Assembly (NCBI GenBank): GCA_026874595.1
Contig: CM049313.1
Location: forward strand, 18,101,508 to 18,165,507
DNA length: 64,000 nucleotides
Direction: 5' to 3'
Source: Sipunculus nudus
Taxonomy: Eukaryota > Annelida > Sipuncula > Golfingiida > Sipunculidae
Shown here: positions 30,210-41,884 of the stretch, one piece after another
Layout: the number at the start of each line of letters is the position of its first letter
Position numbering within the stretch: position 1 is the first letter of the stretch
The notes under the pieces: model-generated
What the model was told of the DNA's origin: nothing
The model's input: the letters and a program-made list of their open reading frames with translations, nothing else
The model's database searches: none
Position numbers and translations under genes: made by a program

Positions 30210-32862
30210 GATTTCTTTCAATCTAGACATGTGCGTTTCTTTTTCTTTACTAGATCATCAACACTAGCCCTGCCTGGGCTTTAATATTTACGTTTACTAG
30301 TAAATTGGTTTATATAAAACGTGATTCCATGTAGCGATAGACGTAACTCAGTACCAGCTCTTAGCACTAAAGCCCTGTAAAGTCCATATGGTGTATCCCT
30401 GATATTTGCATATTAGGGCGTCACAAGGCTCCTGGCGATTCCCTAGCATTTTCATATCAAACCGTCACGCAGCAGGTGCATGGCAACATAGCTATGAGAA
30501 CATTTACAGCGGTTCCATTGGCAATAGACAGCTCGGTCCGGTTGGTAACATTCGCACTGAAATCATGTATTTATGTAGAGGATACATGGACCTTCGTGTC
30601 CTGCGAGAGTACAATGAATAAAAAACGAGCAACATATTGATAGGACTGAATGTGTTGAAGGTTGTTCATTACCGTATTGGGGTATTATTTTCACACACAC
30701 ACAGAGGCACTTACAACAAGACATATGAATAACACATAATACGTTCTTGTACTATATACCAGTTTGTTAGTTTTATATACGTGTCCGCAAGTTGGCACTT
30801 GCCGAATCTTCCTCCCACAATGCACATCCGCCTAAGGTAATCTGCGCCCCCCCCCCCCCCCCATCCTGTTTTCTAGGAGCAATAAACACCTATGGACTGT
30901 ATATTCTACATAGAAATTTTACAAAATTAGATTTTAAATTATAAATTACAACACATTAAGCAAATGAAGAATGTATGTATAGTAAACACGTTTATAGCCA
31001 TCAACCATTAATGCCAAGTATCAGCCAAATGCATCATTACAGACCCGGAATGTAATTCCCTAGTTAATTATAGCACCATATGTGCATGCAATATGCAGCT
31101 GCACCTAGGGCGAACGTAACATCTACGGTACCATGGTTAACGGAGACACAATTCACATTATACAGTCAAAGGTCAATCACTGGAGTGCTTCTACAATACG
31201 TTATGACGATCCAAGTGAACCATTACATCTTCTGGCAGAGATAGAGACCTCAACTGACAACAACATATGAAGCACAGAAACACGTGGCCATCAACTCGCC
31301 CTTTCATTATAAAATCATAACACTGTAGCTAAATTACTAAATGTGTTACACTGCATCTAAAGTATGAAAGACATCAGCAGATTCCCCAGTTCAAACCCCT
31401 ATTATATCAATTGCAACAACACCTCAAAGAAACCGCATTTTCAAACCAATATAAACATAAACCGCCTTAATATAATTATTCATAAACGAGAACAAGAAAA
31501 AGATGAAGTGACGTCATATTACCCGAATACCCGAGCGTGAACTATACGTGAAAATCGCACCTGTGACGAGTATCACGCACATTAGCGTCATATCGACCCT
31601 CTGGCATTAGGACCAGATTACTGGCACCAAAGTGTCATTACATCTTAGTCTGAGGAAAGCATTATAAGGCCTTATGAAGATGCAAATATTTTCTTAATTT
31701 CTGACAACGCTTCATGGCCTACAGGTACAGTGTCAATCAACATAAACCAGACCAATCGTTAGCATTTTTGTGTACGTTTTAATAATACCAAATATGAGGG
31801 AGGAAAGTTCCGTTTTAACCCAGCACATTGGTAAACCCCTCGGCATGTTTGTTGAATTTATGACCGCATCAACACAAGCATGGCTCGCACTGGTTACCGG
31901 ACGCAGGCATCTTGCAGGCAATACAGGAAATGACACGTGTCCATTGAGACGGTGTTTCAGTTTGGGTTGTGAGCTCACATGTAAAGTATTGTGTTTGTCC
32001 ATCATTCTCAGCATAATATTGAGATTATTGGCCGTTTACCACAATATGAATGCAACCTGATGCAAGACCACTGCGATACTTTCCTCCATATCATTTGAAT
32101 CACAACTCTAGTAGGCTTTCCAGCCCAATTATCCGATTGCCTACTGAGTCAGGTTGTCATGCTAAATGCACATACGCATATACGCTGACGGACACATGCA
32201 TGGAAACACCCCATTTAATAAATCATATGAGCGAATTCTCACGCATATATGCATATACGCGCACATGGATTTACCCCTTTAGGAAAAAGTACCTTTATCG
32301 CACTGTATTCCGATATTTTACGAGCCCCTGCTTATACTTAAAACTGTAAGTTTTTTTTTTTATTAATTTATTGACCCCCCCCCCTCGTCCCCGTAAATGG
32401 TATCCCCCTCCCTTAAATCCAAGAAACGCCCATGGTCTGTATAAACAATCTGTATGATGTTGTTCGGGACACATCAGATTTCCCAAAATATCATATTGCC
32501 ACCACATTCCCCAAAATTTAATTTATTTTACAATGTGAAACGTTACCAAGCGTCGGATGTTTTAAAAGGCACTAAAATACCTAACATCGCTATATAACCA
32601 CTTGATACAAGTAATTTTGTACGTACAACTCATCTGTGTTGTTAACCGGTACTGAGCTCAACCGTCTGGTCCGAATCAATAACAAGCAATCAGGAAACGG
32701 TGAAAATACATTGAGTCATCCATACATGTCTAAGTTAAAACAAACAAACCGTGGCTCATGGAATCTGAAATAACTAAAGCTTAAAACCCCTTGTGCATGT
32801 ACGCGTATAGGAGCCGGAAAAATGCTGCCATTGTGCACCATGTGTGCCCGACAAGTATCGTT
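30210..32862. other. Intergenic, no gene supported
   Basis: AT-rich with a C run (30847-30862) and small frames up to 99 codons that lack domain or splice support. A 170 bp stretch near 31930-32095 resembles 50300-50475 and is probably a dispersed repeat. Confidence 0.45.
31930..32095 (+). repeat. Dispersed repeat, related to 50300-50475
   Basis: Shared order of motifs: GTTTCAGTTTGGGTTGTGAG, then TATTGTGTTTG, GAGATTATTGGCCGTTTACC and ATGCAAC. The second copy has GTTTCACTTTGGTTTGTGAG, TATTTTGTG and ATTATCGGCTGTTTACC. Confidence 0.5.
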
Positions 32863-32876
32863 CACTTCTATGTGTA

Positions 32877-32938
<62 letters not shown>

Positions 32939-32952
32939 TACACATAGAAGTG
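32863..32952. repeat. Perfect 90 bp palindrome with a (TA)n centre
   Basis: CACTTCTATGTGTATGAA, then about 27 TA units, then TTCATACACATAGAAGTG. The arms are exact reverse complements and the match stops at 32862/32953. Confidence 0.9.
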
Positions 32953-33433
32953 CGGACCGGAACATTTGGACCGGTCCTGTCCACAATTTTGGGCTCGACC
33001 GGATCGGACAGCCCCTTCTATAAGTTTATCGCTTGTGTTGTTGCCGAATTTGTTTTATTTGATAATTTTCGACCTGTCACATCTGTTTTGGAAGATGTGC
33101 TTGTGTTTTGTATAGATAAAGACCCCTTTACCACAATTAATTTTCAAGAACCACTGCCAAAATTTTTGTTTTGAGTTTCAGTGCTTATGAAGGGGGTTGG
33201 GGTTTCGTCAGTGTGTATACTTTTTTTATTTTACTCTCATCCGGCATCACGGGATTCTACGAGAGAGATGCGTGCGCATGCGCATAGATCATCTTGCGTT
33301 AGCGTGCCATAGGATAAGCCTAACTTTCGTTACACGGACAATTTTTTTTCACAAATTTCCACGGAATAAGAGGGCTTTCTAAAATCAATTTTACCACAAC
33401 TTATTCCTTGTGGGATAGTGGTTTGAAGTGCCT
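32953..33433. other. Spacer before element 3, one unassigned frame
   Basis: An open stretch at about 32955-33174 reads through the palindrome into FGPVLSTILGSTGSDSPFYK and ends PLPKFLF before TGA. It has no recognised domain. GCGCATGCGCA motifs occur near 33275. Confidence 0.3.
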
Positions 33434-33683
33434 TTAAAGCTGGTGTGTATTGCTTCGAAAGATACCCCACCTTTAAGTCAGTGCGCATGCGCATAGGCTG
33501 GTTACCGCGAGCACCCGGTAAAAGTAAAACGATGCGTGTTGCCTGACGTGCCTTTCATTACGGACGTTAAATACAGGCTTCACTCTGACGACATAACAAC
33601 AACAAGGCAAAATAGCTTTTATTAAGGGAAAAAGAACCCATTTTCTGTTATTTGCGTGTACTAGTCATTTTGTGGATTCACAT

Positions 33684-33792
33684 ATGGCAAGAAGTGGTAT
33701 CCTGGTTTTGACTCACAGCCGTGGTCAGGGAAGCTGTCACCTCGGCTCAGGATCGTCTGGTCAGCGTCTGCCATCATGTGGCTACTGTGAAA
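33684..33792 (+). other. Exon-like block 1 in the left arm of element 3
   Basis: ATG at 33684 opens MARSGILVLTHSRGQGSCHL and stays open to a donor GAAA|GTGAGT at 33793. The block is nearly identical in the right arm, including the donor. An alternative frame reads FDSQPWSGKLSPRLRIVWSA. Conservation is at DNA level, so coding is not proven. Confidence 0.35.
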
Positions 33793-34670
33793 GTGAGTAG
33801 TATATAGCAATAAAATGGTAGGAGTAAAACTTCCAGCACGGTATTCATATGAAAATCACGTTATCTTATCTGATTTATTTTAAATTAACGTTAGAACTAT
33901 GAAATCTAGCGGACTGTAGAAGCGGCAGTTGAGCGATAATACGTGGATTTATTATTGTTTATTATTATATTTTTATATGGGGGGTTTGCAAAGTTCCGTC
34001 AGGTTTATAGCAGATACTAAATAACTGCAAATGTGTCTAACAATACAATAAATATTGATTACTCCAAATTTATTTGCACTGTTGATAATTTTATCCAAAC
34101 TGATAGATCAAGTTTTTAGAACAGGACGTGCCTAATACTATAAGTATAAAGTAATATACTTTTTCCCATAAATAATATTTCATTTGTATGAAACCATATT
34201 TGTCTAGTATTATTGTATAGTTTAGCTTAATTGCATAAATTTTTTTAAAAAAAATATATTTTAATTAAATAAAGTAAACTGTTTATTGACTACATCATGT
34301 TTATAACATACAAATGATATTTCATGTTCATTATGAATCGCTAATTCTACTAATATAAATGTGTATGTGTGCTTACCATGAACCCCTTGTAAAAGTTGTG
34401 GTGAGAAAATGTAAAAAAATTTTACATATTTTTGTGTGTGTTTCAGTTTATAAACATTATTTATAATTGAAAGAAAATATAATATTGTATACTAGTATAT
34501 ATATTATATTTCGACTTTCATGGGTTTTTTATACAGTATTGTGTGTTATACATAAAATTAATATATTTTATCTAGCGCCAACCAAAATAGAAAGTATCTA
34601 ACCATTGTAAATTTTTTCACAGTGTGTTGCACTAAATATTACATGTTTCTGTCTCCATTCCTGTTCATAG

Positions 34671-34741
34671 GTGCAAACTGTGCAAGGAATATCCAGCGGA
34701 ATTGTTTAGCAAGAGAAATATGGTTCATCCTTACATATATA
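34671..34741 (+). other. Exon-like block 2 in the left arm of element 3 (CxxC motif)
   Basis: 71 bases between TCATAG and GTAAGT. One frame reads CKLCKEYPAELFSKRNMVHP then YIY, with a CxxC pair that could be zinc-binding. The right-arm counterpart (about 42130-42200, minus strand) keeps the frame EYSIELFCKRIMV but lacks the CxxC part and the donor. Joined to block 1 in its ATG frame, a different frame is used, so the protein model is unresolved. Confidence 0.35.
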
Positions 34742-34800
34742 GTAAGTTTGTAATGTTTGTATATATGTGTGTACAATTGTGTATTTCATGCATCTTGCAG

Positions 34801-34924
34801 ATCCAAAGGATGACAGCATAAGAAGCAATAAAGGTGGACTTATCTTGTCACCTATACCTGTTGTCTTGAGAGCAGCTTGTTACAACAACAGTGGCGGTGT
34901 GAACTGACATGCATACCCTGACAG
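34801..34924 (+). other. Exon-like block 3 in the left arm of element 3
   Basis: 124 bases between CATCTTGCAG and CAG|GTAAGA. One frame includes VVLRAACYNNSGGVN before a stop. The right-arm counterpart at 41937-42052 (minus strand) has the same acceptor and a GTAATT donor, and reads VILRAACYKESDD. The shared LRAACY suggests a once-coding block. Confidence 0.35.
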
Positions 34925-35266
34925 GTAAGAAGTTCTGGCATAGGCACAGGAAGCAACCACACTTGCACGGTGGGGCACTAATATTAGTTTTTTTTCTTTA
35001 TATTATATATGAAATTTACATACATAATCTGAATATTCATATGCATTGGCAATGTACTGTTAGTCCTGTAAATGAAAGTTACTGGTAATAAGCTGAGACT
35101 GTTCCTTGAAGTCCCTCTCCCAAAATGTGGTTAATATTTAAAATCTGCTGTCTGATCATCTGATGGCAGAAATTTGTCGCATATTTTGTAAAATATACAA
35201 GGAATACCTTCCTTTGAAGTCAGTAACTCTTTACAATTTTCAAATATCTAAGTTGGAAGAGGAATT

Positions 35267-35474
35267 CAGTAGTGGGGTCCAGGGGTTCCGGACCCCCTGT
35301 CCCCCTTTCAAGCTGTCACACTATTTTTTTCAGAGTTATAGCCCAATTTTTGCACCCAGGACCCCCATTCCCCCACTCCCCCTTTCCAGGCCTCTGGACT
35401 TTTTTTTTATGGATTATAATTCGTCCTCCTGGGTTGGACCCCTCCTTTTCCTAAATCTGTGATCTGTCCCTGTG
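35267..35474. mobile_element. MITE, related to 25292-25500 (copy 2)
   Basis: On the minus strand it starts CAGGGACAGATCACAGATTT and continues GGAAAAGGAGGGGTCCAA. The other end is CAGTAGTGGGGTCCAGGGG on plus. It lies in the core of element 3. Confidence 0.5.
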
Positions 35475-38400
35475 TCTTGCTAGATGCCACCCCATTTGTT
35501 TTCTGTGTTCCTATATGTAAATATTTAAACATAATTTCAATTCATTTAGTTACTTATATACAATTAAAATTACTTAGTCTTTTTATTTTAAAATCATTAG
35601 GCAATATCAATATGAGGATTTTCTTATAAGACCCATACAGTAAAGTGCATGGATGACTTCATATGGTATCCCTATATAGATATCTGCACAAATTTGTCAG
35701 AATATGCCACCCAAGGGAGGAAATTGGGGCACCTCATTGCCATATTAACATATTAATATAAAATCATTAATATTTTTTCATAAACTAGATCAAAATAATA
35801 CTTGATGCAGTAAACCCTTATGTCTTTTTTGCCTTCTGATCTGCCACTCATGATGAAAAAAAGATGAGTTATCACCTGTCAAGTTTTGTAAAACACTTAT
35901 TTAAATCTGTTGAAATGTTTATTAACTGTCTCTCTAAAATGTCAGACACAGTTGTTGTAGAATATACATTAACAGTCACTTGTGTGCGTGTGAGGTACAT
36001 GACATGAACCATATGAGATAATAAAAAATGAAAAAAAATGATCTTATCTCATTATGAAAAAATTCTTTTCACAAAATGTGCGACTAGGGCTAAGGGTATA
36101 TATATCCGGGGAGGCACAATGAACACAATGGGCTATGAGTTATTGAAGATATTTTTAAAATCAGTCAACATGTTCTACTATAAGAAATAAGTTTATTACA
36201 CAAAATTACATCTGATCTATTACTTTCATCATCTTTAGGGTAACATCTTCTCAGAGATCAAATAAAAATGTTGTCAAAGATATGCTTAATTAAAAAATGC
36301 CTTCTTTTTAATGTTGGAATGTATTAGTAAGCATGTTCTGATAAAATCAAAATTTCGTTGCAGTCTTTATCTGATGTGCCTATGAGCAACCATCCTGCCA
36401 CAGACAACAATTAACAGAACAGATACAATTCACTATCTAAATTGGACAACTGATGTTAGAATTTTCTTTTGGCCACCAGAAACTTACTGATATAGATGAC
36501 CACAAAAGTCAGAGTGAAGAATATACAAGCCAAATCAGCCATGTCAAATGATGACAGAAGAAAATGGATAATTACATATTTTAGTAATAAATAATTTATA
36601 AGCCATATTGTATCTGCAGATGGTTTATTAATTTTAAAAGGGACTGTGTAGATGGTCCTCATAAACACCTACAAGATATTATCATAAATTGAGACTCTGA
36701 CTGTTGAACAGCATGAATCTGTGACATAAATAATTATATGATAAATGTCATCTGCCTTAGTGTAAAAAATATATTTAATATCTGACCGACTTTATAGCCA
36801 AGCTATTGATGACAGGTATAGGATACATAGTCATAGTTGCAGCAAAAAAGTACAGTAAACCTAGCAACAAGCAACTGTTTTCTAAATGGAAGGTAGTATT
36901 GAATCAAAGGTGCTTCTATAGCAGCAGAGAAATGTCTGAACATTCAATTATTCAGAGGTAGAGACCTGAATAAATTAATTTAAAACTTGCATATGATTCT
37001 TGCTTCACAGAGCCTATGGTCAATATTTCTGTGATGATTACATCAAAGTATTTAAGTTAATATGTTATTATTCAAAAACTTCATGGTAATCAAATTTTAG
37101 GGCATTCAGTTTTGTAAAGACAGTCACCTGCATTCAACAACATTTTTCCCAAGGTTATTGTGATGCGTTTCTTAACATGGTACTGTAAACCAGTGTTGTC
37201 TTGTTCATTTTCAATTTCATCATCATCATTGTGTTTGTATTGCTTATTTGTCTCCATCGGTGACTGAATGACAGGTCTGAATATTACCATGTTGACATCA
37301 TGGATTTGGCATCATTATTGCATCCAGATGAGAGACTGGGCACTGATGTGTAGGCTGATGTATGTGTAATGTCTTGGCCATCTAGCAATAAACATAATAT
37401 TTATTCTTTCCCAACATTTAGGTCAAGAAAGTATAGGAATTGCTAAGTTTTTAAGCTTTCTAGTCATGGAGTAATCCTGTGGGCAAGTGGCTGTCATCAC
37501 TGACTAGCTGAGTGTTCCCAGTCTTCTGACAGTATGGCAACCTTTTAACAAAAAAACACAATCATCTATTTTTTTGTAGAATTCAGCTGAATGCTATGGC
37601 TCATGGGCCACTAGTTTAAAGTTTCCTTTAACTTACAAGAAAACATTTGCAAGTTAATTTCAGGACAATGTACAGTTAATTTCATCTGGGATAGAAATAG
37701 TAATTTTATGGTAAATATTAATTTGATATTGAGCTCAGCAGCTATAACAATCTGCCATTGTCAAACACTACCTCCTGCAGGCTAGTAGGAGGGAACAAAT
37801 TGCCTCTGTTCACTGAGGTAGTTCTTGCACAACATTCTGAATGATCCAGGTGGTATCTTGCAAATTTACATGTGAGTACATAGTGGCTTATATTCATGGA
37901 ACTGTGAGAAGACTGCTTATTATTTTTTTTTGGGGGGGGGGGATTGGGGGTTGGGAGGGGGGTACTTTTTTCCCTGCTAGCCAGGGCATGAAGACTTACA
38001 TTTCTGCCCTAACACTCTTGGAACGGATAAATTGTATTTTTAAATTTGACTACAAGCCAATCAATTTTAATATTAAAATGTTCCAGAAGCAGAAAAGCTC
38101 TAAGTATGGATTATTTGCAATAGCAAGCATTTGCAAATGAAAAATTGTTTAGGGAAATATTCTGACTGATCTATGAATTAGTGGTTAGTAATTTGGCTTA
38201 CAGTCATGTATTTACTTGTTTTAGACAACAAAACTTCCGGCACAAAATTCCCACAACCCTCTGCTCATTAGGTGGTTTAATTGACTTGAGTCTTTAAAAT
38301 TATCATGAGTTATTTTAAATACATGTGTACATAATGTCCAAATTTCAAGACAACGCTTACAGGTCTAATGGGAACCTGTGAATTGGGATATACATCAGGT

Positions 38401-40167
38401 GTAATGTTTCTATGATGATATGCTTGACCATTATTTTAAAAGTACATGTACTTGGTTAAGTAATATGTACAGAGCAAGTACACATATTAAACATTTTTAA
38501 CCCAAGTACAAGCACCAACTGCACAAACATAACTCCTGGCTTGGATGTACACAACACAAAACTGATTGTCAGTGGCACCACCAGTCACATGAATAACAGG
38601 CTATTGAAGTTGAATGGACATGCAAAATTTCAGACAGAGACTTCAAACCACTCTAAAACCAGGGTTTCCATGTACAATTTATTATCATGTGCCGTCTCAT
38701 TGTGATTTGATTGTCACTGACTTTTGAAGATACATATTGAAATGAAATTGTAGTAAATGAAGAACATCTTTGATTAATAAATTCTGCAATTGTTACTGTT
38801 ATTCTTTTCACTCTATTTTATTTCTAAGATGACTACTCTTCTTTTCCAGAGCATTAATCTTGTTTTGGTCATTTGTCTTTGGCAGTCATGAGACCAGGGA
38901 GGCATCATTTCTTGTTTATAAAACATACCCTTCAGATCATTAACCTACAGATCATGAGGCTGCATGACACTCAGGGATCACATTTGATATGGGTAAAACC
39001 TATTTTACCCAGCCTGGGCTCTTCTTGCTGCCTGCAGAGGTTCACAAAATGGGCTCTTGCTGCATAGCTTAATGCGGTAGTGATACTTGTCAAGGTGGTG
39101 GTTAGTGATCAAACTCTTCAGGAGGCAGCTGAGCCAGTGGCTGGCCCTCCACAGTGGTGTCACGGCGGGAAATGCAGTTATCTGGTCTGATGCATCCAAG
39201 ATTGCTTCCCATGCAGTCCTAAACGGTGGCTATCGTGCAGTTCTCAGAGTTTACAGGCTTCCAGATGATAATTAAATTTGATCACACATATCCTATAGGT
39301 TTGTTAGATGAATGATGGTCATCTTGAGAAACAATCTATAGTACCGGTAATCAACTCCACTTTCCTGTGACCATAGCTCTGGGGTTCCTGTAAAAGAATT
39401 TGGATGGAATTCAAACAGTGATAATGAAAAACAGTACTGTACAGCATATAATAAATTGTTAAATTAAAACTTAATTTGATTAACAAATTTGTGTGGCAAA
39501 ACATTTGAAGCTATGAAACAATCTTCCAACAAAGGTAATATCACCTTCAACAATGTATATATCTTATGTAATTTTTGCGAAGCTTTTATCATATAATTCA
39601 CTAAAGAAAACAATTGGAGACCTAAGTATAACTCTTTTTGCCTGGCTGCTGTATTGAATTTAACAGGGTTCTGAATTTGAGAGCACAGATGCCCTCATGA
39701 GTGTCAAGGTTCGTAAAAGGAAATCTCTGACTGGCAGCCATAACATATAATAGGCAGGTATGTAATTCACATGTTCTATTTGACAAAATACACATGAAAA
39801 ACAAGGGACATATGGGTGACTGTGCACAGCTGAACTTGACCTTGAAGGTAAAAATCTAAAATAAAATCAAATGGAGATAAAGTGTAAGAGGTAGAGGTAA
39901 TATAAGCCATTGTTTGTTTTATATGATTGGTTTATATTGATGAGCAAGAAATTGTTGCAAATGATATTTTGTGACCTGACCATGTTTCCTAATGTTGAAA
40001 CTGAAGCATGTAAGCAGTTTTTTAATATAAAATCTATAATATTCTTATAATCATTTGTTGGCTTTTTGATAAGCTGTTGACAGTTCAGCAGTTTACACAT
40101 TTGTCCAATTAGATCATATTTTTTTTTATTAAACCAAATTAGATTTTTATTTTATAAAATGTATACA

Positions 40168-40377
40168 GATGCCATAAAGTTCCCTCTTCACAGGTGGAAG
40201 GACTTGATGGTGGGTTAAATCATGTTACAACACCTCTGTAATTCTGTATATATTTTCTTTATTTAATAAATTGATGCCATAAAGTTCCCACTCCACAGGT
40301 GGAAGGACTTGATGGTGGGTTAAATCATGTTACAACACCTCTGCAATTCTGTATATATTTTCTTTATTTAATAAATT
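40168..40377 (+). repeat. 105 bp tandem duplication
   Basis: Two copies starting GATGCCATAAAGTTCCC at 40168 and 40273. They differ by only a few bases (CTCTTCACAGG vs CACTCCACAGG), so the duplication is recent. Confidence 0.85.
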
Positions 40378-41830
40378 TTATACGGTTGCAATAAAACTAT
40401 TGTTCCAGTGCTCAGGTGAAAGGACAAAATCCCAGGGGTAGGGGGAATGGGAACACCCTTGCATATACATACAGGATATGAAATTTGATTCAACAGTGCA
40501 TACAGGACAAAAGTTTATTCATAATAGTTAAATATTTAAAATCAGGCAGAGAGAGATTAAAAAACAAAGCAACTCATTTTTATTCCTATTTTACTGAGGC
40601 AGGAAAATAATGAACAAATGTTTGCATTAGATCCTCATTTTTTTTATTTTATCATTTTTTTCATGTTTGTAAATTTTTATAATACATTTACAGTATAACA
40701 TATATATCTAAATAATCAAGTTGATTCATAATTCTAATGTGCACCAACATTTATAGCTAATTTGGTAAGGTAACATCACATTATGCACATAGATGCATTA
40801 CTTTTTTTTTTTTATAAAATATACCTTTCAATCTACAAAACAATAATACCTGAAAATAACACTTGATTTAGAATTCACAATTCTCAATTGCACCTTCATT
40901 TATCCATGATTTGGCTAAATATTATAAATTTATGCTTACTGATGGGTTTAATTATATTTGAATTTTCTAATATTATTTAAAAAGAAATTAATTTTATTAA
41001 AAATGCTTCTTTTTTTTAAATATGGTTCTAAAAAAAATGAAAGGTTTCCTTTGCAACATTTATTTTATCAAAAAAATTTTCAGTACTTTCAAGACCCTTT
41101 GTACTGGCATTTTTTCATATTACAAATCTGGTAAATATTATGTCATTTTTTAAAATTGAAATGATTCAATATTTATGACGGGAACATTGACTTTATAAAA
41201 GTATATTAAAAAGTTATGAAAGTATGTTGAATCATGGCAGTGAAAGGCATGTAATATCTGCTTTATATTAGTTACCATTATATAAGTATATAGATTAGTT
41301 AGCATATGGGGTACCATATGCAAGTCATCCATACTCTTTACAGTACGGGTCTACTTAGAAAAAGTCTCATATTCTGCACTGATTTCTGAGAATGGTTCTC
41401 TTATTTCAGAAATCATTGCATGTGGGCAATTTTTTTTAATCTTTTTTGTTTGTTTAAAAAAAAAAGAGGAGTTAAAATTGACCCGTACAATGCCTGAAAA
41501 CCATACCCTTTAGGCCTTACTGGTTTAAATTAAAAAAAAAACCTCTTGAACTATTTAAATTGCTCATGCTTACACAAGGATTGGCATTTATGTTTAAATA
41601 TTTACATTTAGGATTGCAAAAAATAATGAAATGGCATCTAGCAAGACATTAAGACATTTTAGAGTTGTTCAGGCACTGAATTGAGAAGTAATTCCTTGTA
41701 AATTCTGCACAGCCTCAAATTACTACCATCTGAAAGCAGATTATAAATATTAACCACAATTTATAAGATGGAACTGAATGATCCCGTGAAACAGACTGTT
41801 GTGAATCTACAGTGTTGTTTTTCTTCAGAG

Positions 41831-41882
<52 letters not shown>
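41831..41882. repeat. (TA)n microsatellite
   Basis: About 25 TA units at the inner edge of the right arm of element 3. Confidence 0.9.

Positions 41883-41884
<2 letters not shown>

Larger units (their letters stand above)
33438..34985 (+). repeat. Left arm of element 3
   Basis: Near-identical to the right arm over the outer 450 bp. It then diverges through AT-rich stretches and matches again at CATGTTTATAACATACAAATG, ACTTGTTTCATGCAT-type sequence and GATCCAAAGGATG. Confidence 0.75.
34986..41830. other. Core of element 3, no recognised gene
   Basis: AT-rich with poly-G (37931) and poly-T runs. It contains a MITE copy (35267-35474), a tandem 105 bp duplication (40168-40377), and a less AT-rich stretch at 38850-39290. 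The latter has frames on both strands (IWSDASKIASHAVLNGGYRA on plus; DCMGSNLGCIRPDNCISRRD on minus) that I could not assign. Confidence 0.4.

Noticed and set aside
30406-30621. 71-codon frame downstream of the C1q exon
   Set aside because: It lies after the polyadenylation signal and has no domain or splice signals.
39005-39275. Overlapping plus and minus frames in the core of element 3
   Set aside because: Both are short and unassigned, and neither has convincing splice borders. Mentioned in the core entry only.
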